Assembly: GCF_029894335.1 (NCBI RefSeq)
Contig: NZ_JARXZC010000030.1
Location: 1 to 64,000 of the forward strand
Direction: 5' to 3'
DNA length: 64,000 nt
Origin: Kitasatospora sp. MAP5-34
GTDB taxonomy: Bacteria > Actinomycetota > Actinomycetes > Streptomycetales > Streptomycetaceae
Part shown: positions 41,534 through 50,626 of the stretch, one piece after another
Layout of the letters: each line of letters starts with the position of its first letter
Position numbering within the stretch: the stretch's first letter is position 1
Notes under the pieces: model-generated
Database searches by the model: none
What the model saw: only the letters and a program-made list of their open reading frames with translations
Told to the model about the DNA's origin: nothing
Made by a program: the position numbers and the translations under genes

Positions 41534-42098
41534 ACGGCTGCTGGCACGCGCCGCAGACGATCGACGCCTGGGCGAGCACCGACGGCACCACCCGGACGTT
41601 GCGGCCGCAGCCGCAGACCGCCTTGACCCGGACGCCGCCACCGGACGAACCGTGTCTGGCGGCCGGCCCCCGGAAGCTGCGGTGCGAGCCTTCACCCGTG
41701 ACCGCCAGCTGGTGTGCGCCGAGGGCGCGGTCCAGCCGCTCGATGGTCAGCGCGTACCGCTCCTGCGTCTCCGTGAGCATGGTCACCTGAGAGAAGCCGC
41801 TACTGGCGTGCGGCTCGATCGGGTGGGCCAGCCCGAGCTCGGAGGCGAGCAGCAGGAAGCGCCGGTTGTGGTAGCGCCCGGCCCGTGAGGTGTCACGGAT
41901 GTCGCGCGCGGCGGCCAGGCCGTGGGCGGCCTCGTGCAGCAGCCGCTCGAATCCGAGCCGCGTGCCACAGGCCGAGGAGGACTCGCCGATCAGCGCCTCG
42001 GGCGAGGCGAGGTCGGGGAGGTCCTGATGGTGGGCCTGGATGTCGCTCCAGGCGGCGGCCAGTTCGGCCGCCAGGACGAGAGGCTGTGTCGTGCTCAC
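41520..42098 (-). CDS. putative SprT-like zinc metalloprotein with zinc ribbon
   Basis: A 192-residue protein. Residues 55-59 are HEAAH, the HEXXH zincin signature, in ERLLHEAAHGLAAAR, with RYHN about 76-79 nearby as a possible third ligand. The C-terminal 35 residues contain CGCGRNVRVV...CGAC, a likely zinc ribbon. This layout (HEXXH then zinc ribbon) is that of SprT-type proteins, but overall similarity is low. The GTG start at 42098 lacks a clear ribosome-binding site. I recall homologues in other streptomycetes, all without known function. Confidence 0.68.
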   Translation of the reverse strand: MSTTQPLVLAAELAAAWSDIQAHHQDLPDLASPEALIGESSSACGTRLGFERLLHEAAHGLAAARDIRDTSRAGRYHNRRFLLLASELGLAHPIEPHASSGFSQVTMLTETQERYALTIERLDRALGAHQLAVTGEGSHRSFRGPAARHGSSGGGVRVKAVCGCGRNVRVVPSVLAQASIVCGACQQPFRIS

Positions 42099-42675
42099 GC
42101 TATGCCAACGATGGAGTGAGAGCTGATGTTCCGCGAGTTCCCCTTCGCCGGGAATTCCCAGCGGACTCTCAGGAATGCACTGTCGTGCGTAAATTGCGCT
42201 GCTCGGATCTGACGCAAGACCAACCCCCTGCAACTCTGGGCCCAGCGAATCTCGCCGGCCTCTCGGCATCGCCCCGGGACATGTCCGACTCCCACAGCGA
42301 ACGGCCCGCAGCCGTGTCGAAATTGACAGGGCCACGGGCCGTATACCGTACCGCTACTTCAGCAGGACCGGCAGTTGACCGGTCAGTAGTCTCGCCCGGC
42401 AACTGACGGGAAGTAGAACAATCAGCCCGATGAGACTCGACAGCGCAACTCAACCGTGACCCGGCGGTCATCCCGGAGTCATGGATAGACCGCCGACGAA
42501 CCACGGAGAAGTAGGAGAGCGTCCGCCGACCCCTGCCGGCGGACGCTCCAAGTCGAACAACCGCCGACCCGGCCGGCCGCCCGGGCGACCTCTCGGCCAA
42601 CGTCTCGGCCAACGCCTCGACCAACTACCCGGTCCGGCCAACACGCCGGTCAGCGGACGACGTTCACGTGACGAC
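42099..42675. other. 577-base intergenic region upstream of HEXXH gene
   Basis: No coding sequence is convincing here. Visible structures are GGGAATTCCC at about 42151, an ACGGCCCG/CGGGCCGT inverted repeat (about 42302 and 42338), the 10-bp palindrome TGACCGGTCA (about 42376-42385), and the proS terminator. The palindrome could be an operator for the HEXXH gene, about 280 bases from its start. Confidence 0.45.
42517..42548 (-). terminator. terminator after proS
   Basis: A perfect 12-bp stem (42517-42528 with 42537-42548) with an 8-base loop lies about 130 bases past the proS stop on the minus strand. Confidence 0.75.
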
Positions 42676-44088
42676 TCAGTAAGCGCGCGCCACGATCGCG
42701 ACGTTGCCTTCCTGATCGTCCGTCAGCGGAACCGAGCCATCGGCCGCGACGATGCAACGCACCGAGACGCCCTGCTCGGCGAGCTTGGCCTCGCCCTCCG
42801 GGCCGAGCTCGGCCCACGAGATCCGGCCCCAGCCGGTCGCGGCGGCCTCGACGGCCTCGTCGATCGTCTTGACCTCGACCGTGCGCGACTCGCGGCGCTC
42901 GCGGGACTGACGGAGCAGCAGCGCCTGGTCCTCCTCGAGGATGCCGGGCAGCAGCGCGGCCAGACCGTCGATCGCCACCGGCTCCTTGCCACCGGGGATC
43001 CGGCGGGCCAGCATGGCCGTGCCGTTCTCCAGGTCGCGCGGGCCGACCTCGATGCGCAGCGGTACGCCCTTCAGCTCCCAGTCGACCGCGCGGCGGCCGA
43101 ACGGGGTGTCGGTGCGGTCGTCCACCACGACGCGGATGCCGGCGGCCTCCAGCTGGGCGCCGATCTCGCGGACCTTGGCGATCACCGCCTCGTCACCCTT
43201 GATGGCGAGGACGACGGCCTGCACGGCGGCCAGGCGCGGCGGGACACGCAGGCCGCTGTCGTCACCGTGCGACATGATCAGGCCGCCGACCATACGGGTC
43301 GAGACGCCCCAGGAGGTCTGCCAGACGTACTCGCGCTCGGCACCGGCCAGCTGGAAGGTGGTGTTGAACGCCTTGGCGAAGTTCTGGCCCAGCTCGTGGC
43401 TGGTGCCCATCTGCAGCGCCTTGCCGTCACCCATCATCGCCTCGAGGGTGAGGGTGTTGATGGCGCCGGCGAAGCGCTCCTTGGCGGTCTTGCGGCCGAG
43501 CACCACGTCGATGCCCAGCACGTTGGTCATGAAGTCGCCGTAGACGTCCGTGTGGATCATCGAGGCGTACTTGGTCGCGTCCTCGTAGCTGGCGTGGGCC
43601 GTGTGGCCCTCCTGCCAGAGGAACTCGGTGGTGCGGAGGAAGATGCGGGGGCGCAGCTCCCAGCGGACCACGTTGGCCCACTGGTTGATCAGCAGGGGCA
43701 GGTCCCGGTGACTCTGCACCCACTTGGAGAAGTACTCGTTGATGATCGTCTCGGAGGTCGGGCGGACGACGATCGGCTCGTCCAGCTCCTTGCCACCACC
43801 ATGGGTGACCACGGCGAGCTCGGGGGCGAAGCCCTCGACGTGCTCGGCCTCCTTGGTGAGGTACGACTGCGGGATGAACATCGGGAAGTAGGCGTTCTGC
43901 GCGCCTGCCTTCTTGATCCGACGGTCCATCTCCTGCTGCATCCGCTCCCACAGGCCGTAGCCGTACGGTCGGATGACCATAGTGCCGCGTACCGGACCGT
44001 TGTCGGCCAGCTCAGCCTTGTTGATGAGGTCCTGGTACCAGCGCGGGAAGTCTTCCGCCTGGGGAGTGAGCACGGGTGCCTTAGCCAT
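42676..44088 (-). CDS. proS: prolyl-tRNA synthetase, archaeal/eukaryotic-type
   Basis: A 470-residue class II aminoacyl-tRNA synthetase that charges tRNA-Pro. RPTSETIINEYFSKW (about 109-123), motif 2 RTTEFLWQEGHTAH (152-165), motif 3 region GLRVPPRLAAVQ and the terminal Tyr (VARAY) place it in the archaeal/eukaryotic type, which lacks the editing insertion of the usual bacterial enzyme (about 570 residues). Only one Cys remains in the C-terminal 130 residues, so the four-Cys zinc site is absent. A bacterial-type gene probably exists elsewhere. It interrupts an otherwise conserved core segment and may be acquired. Confidence 0.9.
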   Translation of the reverse strand: MAKAPVLTPQAEDFPRWYQDLINKAELADNGPVRGTMVIRPYGYGLWERMQQEMDRRIKKAGAQNAYFPMFIPQSYLTKEAEHVEGFAPELAVVTHGGGKELDEPIVVRPTSETIINEYFSKWVQSHRDLPLLINQWANVVRWELRPRIFLRTTEFLWQEGHTAHASYEDATKYASMIHTDVYGDFMTNVLGIDVVLGRKTAKERFAGAINTLTLEAMMGDGKALQMGTSHELGQNFAKAFNTTFQLAGAEREYVWQTSWGVSTRMVGGLIMSHGDDSGLRVPPRLAAVQAVVLAIKGDEAVIAKVREIGAQLEAAGIRVVVDDRTDTPFGRRAVDWELKGVPLRIEVGPRDLENGTAMLARRIPGGKEPVAIDGLAALLPGILEEDQALLLRQSRERRESRTVEVKTIDEAVEAAATGWGRISWAELGPEGEAKLAEQGVSVRCIVAADGSVPLTDDQEGNVAIVARAY

Positions 44089-44321
44089 GGGGCAGATGTT
44101 ACGGGGCCTTGGGCCCTGACTGTGAATCCGGCCAGGCCCGGAGCCGGGACGGAGGTCGGGACGGGGGCCCGGGAGCGCGCAGGGGGGCGCACGCCCGCCG
44201 CGCGCGGATACCTCCTTGCACCCCTCTGGACGCCGGGGTCGAGCCAGGGTTCGCTGGAGGTGGGGCGGGACAGCTGGGGGGTCCGGAGGCAACAGGTCCA
44301 CGGACCGGATGGGAGGCCGCG

Positions 44322-45158
44322 ATGGCTTCAACACAGGTGAGCGGCACGACGGCACAGCGACCACGCACCCACGGCGGTGATGACGCGCAACGCCGGGCGC
44401 GGGACTGGGCCGAGATCCAGGAACGCATGCTCGTACCGCTCTACCAGGCCGTTTACGACCGCTTGGAGGTCGGCCCGGCCACCAGTCTGCTCGGCCTCGG
44501 CTGCCGGTCCGGACTGGCTCTGCTGCTCGCGGCGGAGCGCGGAGCGCAGGTCTCCGGGGTGGAGCCCGGGACCGAACTGCGGGAGCTGGCGCAGGGGCGC
44601 GGGCTGTCCGTGTCCACCGACGGGTACGAGGCGTACGGGGTACGGCCGGCCACTGCTCTCCCCCGGTCGGCCCACTCACTGGTCACGGTTTTCGACCAGC
44701 TCCCCGGCCTCGACGACCCGGCCCCCGTGATCGCCGAGGCCGCCCGGCGGACGCTGCGCGGCGGGCAGGTGGTGCTGGCCGGTTGGGGGCCGCCGGAGCG
44801 CTGCGAGAGCGCCTCCGTCCTGGATGTGGCGCACCGTCGCGTCCATCGGACCGCCGGGCGCGCGCCGTCCGCCCCGTTCGCGCTGAGTGGGCCGGGCGCG
44901 CTGGAGACGCTGCTGGCCGACGCCGGCCTGCGCCCGGCGGGCAGTGGGCTCGTCAGCTGCCCGTTCGCGTACGCCGACCTGGAGAGCGCGGTACGCGGCC
45001 TGCTCGCCACCGGGCTGTACCGGGTGGCGGTCGAGGACTCCGGACCGGCGGTGGTGGCCAAGGAGCTGGCGGAGGCCCTGCAGCCGTACGTCCGGCCGGA
45101 CGCCTCCGTGCGGATGGCCAACGTCTTCCGCTACGTGGTGGGCGACCGGACCCACTGA
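44322..45158 (+). CDS. SAM-dependent methyltransferase-like protein
   Basis: A 278-residue soluble protein of the class I methyltransferase fold. Motif I reads LLGLGCRSG (about 56-64), followed by the acidic end of strand 2 (SGVEPG, about 78-83). It aligns with the motif pattern of UbiE/SmtA-type enzymes; the substrate is unknown. The ATG at 44322 follows GGGAGG. It diverges from proS with about 230 bases between them and converges with the GNAT gene. Confidence 0.75.
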   Translation: MASTQVSGTTAQRPRTHGGDDAQRRARDWAEIQERMLVPLYQAVYDRLEVGPATSLLGLGCRSGLALLLAAERGAQVSGVEPGTELRELAQGRGLSVSTDGYEAYGVRPATALPRSAHSLVTVFDQLPGLDDPAPVIAEAARRTLRGGQVVLAGWGPPERCESASVLDVAHRRVHRTAGRAPSAPFALSGPGALETLLADAGLRPAGSGLVSCPFAYADLESAVRGLLATGLYRVAVEDSGPAVVAKELAEALQPYVRPDASVRMANVFRYVVGDRTH

Positions 45159-45253
45159 CCGGCAGCGCCGAACAGCCGCGCCGAACCAGCCGCGTGGGGC
45201 GCTCCCCGAGTGGGACGCGCCCCCGCCGTGGGCCCCGCCCAGCCGTCACACCG

Positions 45254-45799
45254 CTAGAGCCGTGCGATAGGTGTCCGCTCCTCAGCCGTCAGCGCGAACC
45301 GCTCGTGGTCCCGCCAGGCGCCACCGAGGAAGAGCATCCTCGGGGTGAACCCCTCGTGCCGGAAGCCGAGCCGCTTGGCCATCGCGATCGAACGCTCGTT
45401 GTCGGGCTGGACGTTGATCTCCAGCCGGTGCAGGCCCAGGCCGCCGTGCTCCTGCGGGGCGAAGCAGGAGTCGAGCACCAGCCGCATGCCCTCGGTCATC
45501 ATCCCGGTGCCGGCGTACGGCACGTACGAGTCGTAGCCGAGTGCGCCGTTGCAGAACCGGCCCATCACGATGTTCGCCACGTTGCACTTGCCGACCAGGC
45601 CGCCGGTGGCCTCGTCCACGATCAGGAAGGTCCGCAGGCCCGGACCCTGGCGGGCCAGCAGCTCAGGCAGCCCGTCCGGTTCGACCGGGTTCCACCGCCC
45701 GATGTGTTCGGCGGACCGCTGGACCGCCTCGGAGTAGGCCACCACGTCTGCGGGCCTCGGCGCCCGGATCGTCACTCGCACACCACCATCATCGGGCAT
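45254..45799 (-). CDS. GNAT family N-acetyltransferase (RimJ/RimL type)
   Basis: A 181-residue acetyl-CoA-dependent acetyltransferase. Typical blocks are the N-terminal VTIRAPRPAD, the acetyl-CoA loop YAGTGMMTEG (about 95-104), and LEINVQPDNERSIAMAKRLGFRHEG near the end. RimJ/RimL-like proteins acetylate protein N-termini or small amines. The start codon lies only three bases after the ffh terminator hairpin and has no ribosome-binding site, so a start a few codons further in is possible. Confidence 0.85.
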   Translation of the reverse strand: MPDDGGVRVTIRAPRPADVVAYSEAVQRSAEHIGRWNPVEPDGLPELLARQGPGLRTFLIVDEATGGLVGKCNVANIVMGRFCNGALGYDSYVPYAGTGMMTEGMRLVLDSCFAPQEHGGLGLHRLEINVQPDNERSIAMAKRLGFRHEGFTPRMLFLGGAWRDHERFALTAEERTPIARL

Positions 45800-45801
45800 G
45801 C

Positions 45802-45843
45802 CTACGGCCCGCCGCCCGGGACTTTCCGGGTGACGGGCCGTAG
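45802..45843 (-). terminator. terminator after ffh
   Basis: Perfect 10-bp outer arms (45802-45811 with 45834-45843) plus a 7-bp inner stem with one G-U pair, 25 bases past the ffh stop. Confidence 0.85.
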
Positions 45844-45867
45844 CCGGACAGATCGGAGCGGGACAGC

Positions 45868-47436
45868 TCAGAGCAGGTCCTTGAACTCCTTGGGGAGCTC
45901 GAAGTCGGCCGGGCCCTTGCCCGCGCCCAGACCGAACGCGCCGCCCTGGGTGGGTGCCTCGGCGGCGCCCGGGCCGAGCGCCCGGCGGTCGGCGGCAGCC
46001 TGCTCCTCCTGAGCGCGCTTCAGCGGGTTGCCGGACTTCTTGCGGCCCTTGGCGGGCTGGGCCTTCTTGCCGGACTTCTTCGCCCCGCCGCCCATGCCCG
46101 GGATCCCCGGCATGCCGGGCATGCCCTTGCCGGAGGCCATCGCGGACATCATCTTGCGGGCGTCGAAGAACCGCTCGACCAGGTTGTTGACCTCGCCGAC
46201 GCCGGTGCCCGAACCCTTGGCGATGCGCAGTCGGCGCGAGCCGTTGATGATCTTCGGGTCGGTCCGCTCGGCCGGCGTCATCGACTTGATGATCGCGCCG
46301 ACGCGGTTGACGTCCTTGTCGTCGATGTTGTTGATCTGCTCGCGGATCTGGCCCATGCCGGGCAGCATCCCCAGCAGCTTGGAGATCGAGCCCATCTTCT
46401 GGACCTGCTCCAGCTGCGAGAGGAAGTCGTCGAGCGTGAAGTCCTTGCCGCCGCCGCTCTGCAGCTTGGCGGCCATCTTCTCGGCCTCGGCCTGCGAGAA
46501 GGTCTGCTCGGCCTTCTCGATCAGGCTGAGCATGTCGCCCATGCCGAGGATGCGCGAGGCCATCCGGTCCGGGTGGAACGCGTCGAAGTCGTCGACCTTC
46601 TCGCCGTTGGAGGCGAACATGATCTGACGTCCCGTGACGTGCGCGACCGAGAGCGCCGCGCCACCGCGCGCGTCGCCGTCCAGCTTGGACAGCACCACAC
46701 CGGTGAAGTCGACACCGTCGAGGAACGCCTGCGCGGTGGTGACCGCGTCCTGGCCGATCATCGCGTCGACGACGAACAGGACCTCGTCCGGGTTGACGGC
46801 GGCGCGGATGTCCGCGGCCTGCTGCATCAGCTCGGAGTCGATGCCGAGGCGTCCGGCGGTGTCGACGATGACGACGTCGTACTGCTTCTGCTTGGCGTAC
46901 TCGATCGCGTCCCGGGCGACCTTGACCGGGTCGCCGACGCCGTTGCCCGGCTCGGGGCCGAAGAACGCCACGCCGGCCCGGTCGGCCACCACGTTGAGCT
47001 GGGTGACGGCGTTGGGACGCTGGAGGTCGCAGGCGACCAGCAGGGGGGTGTGCTTCTGGGACTTCAGCCAGTGGCCGAGCTTGCCCGCCAGGGTGGTCTT
47101 ACCGGCGCCCTGGAGACCGGCCAGCATGATCACCGTCGGACCGGTCTTGGCGAACCGGACCCGTCGGGTCTCGCCACCGAGGATGTTGATGAGCTCCTCG
47201 TTGACGATCTTGATGATCTGCTGAGCGGGGTTCAGCGCACCGGAGACCTCGGCGGTCAGCGCCCGGTCCTTGACCTGCTTGATGAAGGCCCGCACCACGG
47301 GGAGCGCAACGTCCGCCTCGAGGAGGGCGATCCGGATCTCGCGGGCGGTGGCGTCGATGTCCGCCTCACTGAGGCGGCCCTTGCCCCGGAGGTTCTTGAA
47401 CGTCGCTGCGAGGCGATCGGAAAGAGTGTCGAACAC
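45868..47436 (-). CDS. ffh: signal recognition particle protein Ffh
   Basis: A 522-residue GTPase that with the small 4.5S-type RNA binds signal sequences on ribosomes. The N domain, the G domain (G1 GLQGAGKTT about 107-115, DTAGR, SKLDGDARGG) and the Met/Gly-rich M domain (GKGMPGMPGIPGMGGG) are complete. The C-terminus is a basic tail. GTG 47436 gives MFDTLSDRLAATF, the usual start; the frame remains open far upstream but only as antisense of other sequence. Its receptor FtsY is encoded at 55420-56613. Confidence 0.96.
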   Translation of the reverse strand: MFDTLSDRLAATFKNLRGKGRLSEADIDATAREIRIALLEADVALPVVRAFIKQVKDRALTAEVSGALNPAQQIIKIVNEELINILGGETRRVRFAKTGPTVIMLAGLQGAGKTTLAGKLGHWLKSQKHTPLLVACDLQRPNAVTQLNVVADRAGVAFFGPEPGNGVGDPVKVARDAIEYAKQKQYDVVIVDTAGRLGIDSELMQQAADIRAAVNPDEVLFVVDAMIGQDAVTTAQAFLDGVDFTGVVLSKLDGDARGGAALSVAHVTGRQIMFASNGEKVDDFDAFHPDRMASRILGMGDMLSLIEKAEQTFSQAEAEKMAAKLQSGGGKDFTLDDFLSQLEQVQKMGSISKLLGMLPGMGQIREQINNIDDKDVNRVGAIIKSMTPAERTDPKIINGSRRLRIAKGSGTGVGEVNNLVERFFDARKMMSAMASGKGMPGMPGIPGMGGGAKKSGKKAQPAKGRKKSGNPLKRAQEEQAAADRRALGPGAAEAPTQGGAFGLGAGKGPADFELPKEFKDLL

Positions 47437-47534
47437 GTCGGTCGCGGGTCCCTTGCGGCATCGGTATGGGTACGGTCGTCGCCCCCAGGGTATCCGGCCG
47501 TCCCCCGTACGGTCTCCACCCGGGGCGGACGTAC

Positions 47535-47969
47535 TCAGCCGGCGGCCGCCTCCAGTACCTGGGTGACCAGCGGGACATCGGCCTTGGGGATCACGATCAC
47601 GTGCTGCTGGTCGCCCGCCGCGAGGTCGAAGCGGGTCAACTTCCAGTGCCCGGCCTTCTTGTCCGACGGCGACAGGCCGAACGGCCCCTGGACGGGGACG
47701 ACCTCCTTGGTGAGCCGGTTCTGCCAGGTGATGCCGTCCGCCGAGAGGTGCAGGTAGCCGGAGGAGAGGTGCGGGATCTTGCGTCCCTTGCCGATGGACA
47801 GCATCTTGACCGTGCCGAGCGTCGAGCTCATGCACATCACCTTGAGGGTGGTGCCCGCGCGAAGGTCGGCGAGATCCTTCTCGGTGCTCGTGCGACGTAT
47901 GAAGAGCCACGAGAGCAGGACGTCGAAGACCGTACGGGTTCCCGCCGAGCGGCGGATCTTGGCTGTCAT
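47535..47969 (-). CDS. conserved protein of unknown function
   Basis: A 144-residue basic protein between glnD and ffh. It starts MTAKIRRSAG and has a short hydrophobic patch (FDVLLSWLFIRR, about 15-26), then a beta-rich body (TLKVMCMSSTLGTVKMLS, YLHLSADGITWQNRL). A PH-like or DUF2550-like small fold is conceivable but I do not recognise the family. An upstream GTG at 47993 is an alternative start. The position next to ffh is, as I recall, conserved in streptomycetes. Confidence 0.65.
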   Translation of the reverse strand: MTAKIRRSAGTRTVFDVLLSWLFIRRTSTEKDLADLRAGTTLKVMCMSSTLGTVKMLSIGKGRKIPHLSSGYLHLSADGITWQNRLTKEVVPVQGPFGLSPSDKKAGHWKLTRFDLAAGDQQHVIVIPKADVPLVTQVLEAAAG

Positions 47970-48022
47970 GATCAGGGATCTTCGCAGGTCCACCGGGCCC
48001 AGTGGCGGTGGGGGTCATCCGC

Positions 48023-50482
48023 TCAGCCGAGTGCCTCCTGTACCTGCACCGCCACCTCCCGGGCCCGGTCCGGGGTGAGCGGCAGGCCAGCCGCGTCGGT
48101 GACGTAGAAGGCGTCGACGGCGTCCGCGCCCAGGGTGCTGATGTGGGCGGTGCGGACCCGGACGCCCGCCGCGTCCAGCGCCCGGCCGATCCGGTGCAGC
48201 AGGCCGGGGGCGTCGTGGGCTCGGATCTCCAGAATGGTCGCGCTGGACGAGGCGCCCGGAGCGACGCTCACCACCGGCGGCGGGGTGGGGACGCCACGGC
48301 GGCGCGGGGCCGCCGCGTCCCGCTCGGCGAGCTTGCGGGCCACGTCCAGGGAGCCGTCCAGGGCCCGGCGGAGGTCGGCCCGGAGCCGGGCGGCCTCCGG
48401 GAGTTCGCCGTACTCGGCCGCGACCGTCCAGGAGAGCAGCAGGACGGGCCCGGCACCGATCGGGTCCAGCTCGCGCAGGCCCGCCGCGCGGACGGTCAGC
48501 CGGTGCAGCGCCAGCACGCCGGCCACCGTGCCGAGCAGGCCCGGCTGGTCGGGGATCGCCAGGGTAAGTTCGACGCCCATCGGCTCAGTGGTGAAGTCGC
48601 CCGGCACCGCCTGGGCGAGCAGCGAGAGCGCCGGACCGGCGCTGCGGGCGGCCTCCACCGCGAGGCGCTCCTGCTCCGCCGTCGGGTCCGCGTCGGCGGG
48701 ATAACCAGGAGCGCCTTCCAGTTGGGCGGCCACCCGGGCGACCAGCCGGTCCACCAGCGAGGCCCGCCAACCCGTCCAGGCGGCGGGGCCGGTCGCGGTG
48801 GCGTCGGCCTCGGTGAGGGCGTGCAGCAGCTCCAGGTGCGGCAGGGTGCCCACCACGCCCGTGATCAGGTCGACGGTGGCGGGGTCGTCCGGATCGCGCC
48901 GGGTCGCGGTGTCGATCAGCGTCAGATGGTGCCGGACCAGCAGCGCCAGGGTCTCGGTGTCCGCCTTGTCGAAGCCCATCCGGACGGCGACATCACGGAC
49001 GATCACCTCGCCCGCCTCCGAGTGGTCACCCGGCCACCCCTTGCCCAGGTCGTGCAGCAGCGCCGCGACGAGCAGCAGGTCGGGCCGGGCCACCCGCCGG
49101 GTCATCGCGGCGGCCCGGACCGCCGTCTCGACCAGATGGCGGTCCACCGTCCAGCGGTGCACGGCATTGCGCTGCGGACGGCAGCGGACCCGCTCCCAGT
49201 CCGGCAGCAGCCGGGTGATCAGGCCCTCCGCCTCGTACGCCTCCCAGACCGGGATGCATGACTCCCCCGCGCCCAGCAGCGTGATCAGCTGCTCGCGGGC
49301 CTCGTCCGGCCAGGGCACCGGCAGCGGCCGGGCCTCGGCGGCCAGCCTGCGGACGGTGGCGTACGAGACGGGCAACCCGGCCTGCGCCGCCGCGGCGGCG
49401 GCACGCAGCGGCAGCACCGGGTCCTGCGCCGGGCGGGCGGCCTGGGCGAGTACGACCTCGCCGTCCTGCTCGACCACGCCCTCGGCGAGCGGCCGGCGCT
49501 CCACGGCGCCGCGCGCCACCGCGCCCGCGCCGCGACCGGCCCCGGTGAACGGGAGGGCCAGCCGGGCGACCCGGCGGCCACGGGTACCGCGCGCGGCCAG
49601 TATCCGTTCGACGGCCCGCCAGGTCACGTCGCCCGCGTAGCTGATGGTGCGGGCGGCCTCGTAGACCTGGCGGAGCAGGATGTCGGCGTCCAGCACGCCG
49701 AGCCGGGCCGCGACCTGGTCCTGGTCGTGCAGCCCGAGCCGCTCGGTGGCCCGGCCGGTGGTGAGGTGGAGCGCGTCCCGGACGTCGGCGAGCCGGGCGG
49801 CGGCGTCCTCCAGACCGTCCCGGGGGGCGTCGGCGAGCCAGGTCGCCGCGATCGCGTTCAGCGCGACCACGTCGCGCAGGCCGCCCTTGGCCTCCTTCAG
49901 GTCCGGTTCCAGCAAGAAGGACAACTCCCCGTGGCGTTCGGCCCGTTCGGTGCAGAGCTGGTGCAGCTCGGGCAGCCGCTTGGGCGCGGCGGCCCGCCAG
50001 TCGGCGAGCACGGCGGAGCGCAGCGAGGCGGTCAACGCGGGGTCCCCGGCGAGGTGGCGGGCGTCGAGCAGACCGAGCTGGGCCTTGAGGTCGTCGGCGG
50101 CGACCTTGCGGGCCTCGGCGAGGGTGCGGACGGAGTGGTCGAGCGCGATGCCGCTGTCCCAGACGGGGTACCAGATCCGTTCGGGCAGCGAGGCGTCGAG
50201 CGGTCCCTCGTGCAGTAGCAGCACGTCCAGGTCGCTGCGCGGGGAGAGCTCTCCGCGACCGTAGCCACCGACCGCCACCAGGGCCGTCCCCGCCGGTGCG
50301 CCGGCGGTGGCGAACAACCCGGCGAGCCAGCCGTCCGCCAGCCGGGCGAGGGCGGCCCGGCGGGCGGAACCGCCCTCGCTCGGTGCGGCGAGCAGTCTGT
50401 CCCGGGCGGAACCGTAGTCGGAGCCATGGCCGGGGCCGGGGCCGGGGCCGGACGGGCCGCTGGGGTGGGCTTCGGTGGTCAC
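48023..50482 (-). CDS. glnD: PII uridylyltransferase/adenylyltransferase-type GlnD
   Basis: An 819-residue bifunctional nitrogen sensor that modifies and de-modifies PII. The domains in order are nucleotidyltransferase (GGYGRGEL 72-79, then Asp84 and Asp86 in SDLD), an HD domain (LLHDLGKGWPGDHSEAG) and two C-terminal ACT domains that sense glutamine. In actinomycetes the GlnD-type enzyme adenylylates GlnK/GlnB. It follows amtB and glnB on the same strand after a hairpin. GTG 50482 is the likely start. Confidence 0.95.
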   Translation of the reverse strand: MTTEAHPSGPSGPGPGPGHGSDYGSARDRLLAAPSEGGSARRAALARLADGWLAGLFATAGAPAGTALVAVGGYGRGELSPRSDLDVLLLHEGPLDASLPERIWYPVWDSGIALDHSVRTLAEARKVAADDLKAQLGLLDARHLAGDPALTASLRSAVLADWRAAAPKRLPELHQLCTERAERHGELSFLLEPDLKEAKGGLRDVVALNAIAATWLADAPRDGLEDAAARLADVRDALHLTTGRATERLGLHDQDQVAARLGVLDADILLRQVYEAARTISYAGDVTWRAVERILAARGTRGRRVARLALPFTGAGRGAGAVARGAVERRPLAEGVVEQDGEVVLAQAARPAQDPVLPLRAAAAAAQAGLPVSYATVRRLAAEARPLPVPWPDEAREQLITLLGAGESCIPVWEAYEAEGLITRLLPDWERVRCRPQRNAVHRWTVDRHLVETAVRAAAMTRRVARPDLLLVAALLHDLGKGWPGDHSEAGEVIVRDVAVRMGFDKADTETLALLVRHHLTLIDTATRRDPDDPATVDLITGVVGTLPHLELLHALTEADATATGPAAWTGWRASLVDRLVARVAAQLEGAPGYPADADPTAEQERLAVEAARSAGPALSLLAQAVPGDFTTEPMGVELTLAIPDQPGLLGTVAGVLALHRLTVRAAGLRELDPIGAGPVLLLSWTVAAEYGELPEAARLRADLRRALDGSLDVARKLAERDAAAPRRRGVPTPPPVVSVAPGASSSATILEIRAHDAPGLLHRIGRALDAAGVRVRTAHISTLGADAVDAFYVTDAAGLPLTPDRAREVAVQVQEALG

Positions 50483-50535
50483 TTCGGGTTCCCCATCCGT
50501 CGTACGGGCCGGGCCAGGTGTCCGGATACGCGTCC

Positions 50536-50573
50536 GGCGGACCCGCGACCGGGGAGCCGGTCACGGGTCCGCC
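50536..50573 (-). terminator. hairpin between glnB and glnD
   Basis: A perfect 10-bp outer stem (50536-50545 with 50564-50573) encloses a 6-bp inner stem (GACCGG/CCGGTC). It follows the glnB stop by about 50 bases and may reduce glnD expression relative to amtB-glnB. Confidence 0.8.
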
Positions 50574-50626
50574 AATGGACCAGGTGAGACGTAGAGCTTG
50601 GACCGACCGGCAATTGGGGGACGGTC

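Noticed and set aside
42325..42350. TTGACA...TATACC promoter on the plus strand
   Set aside because: The spacer is only about 13 bases and no plus-strand gene follows.
42169..42624. 151-codon minus-strand frame in the gap downstream of proS
   Set aside because: No ribosome-binding site, Arg/Ser-rich composition typical of non-coding high-GC sequence, and it crosses the proS terminator.
42481..44340. 619-codon plus-strand frame opposite proS
   Set aside because: Antisense shadow; the proS frame shows all synthetase motifs.
47437..48018. Upstream extension of ffh to 716 residues
   Set aside because: It covers the neighbouring gene and a non-coding stretch in another frame; Ffh normally begins at the GTG at 47436.
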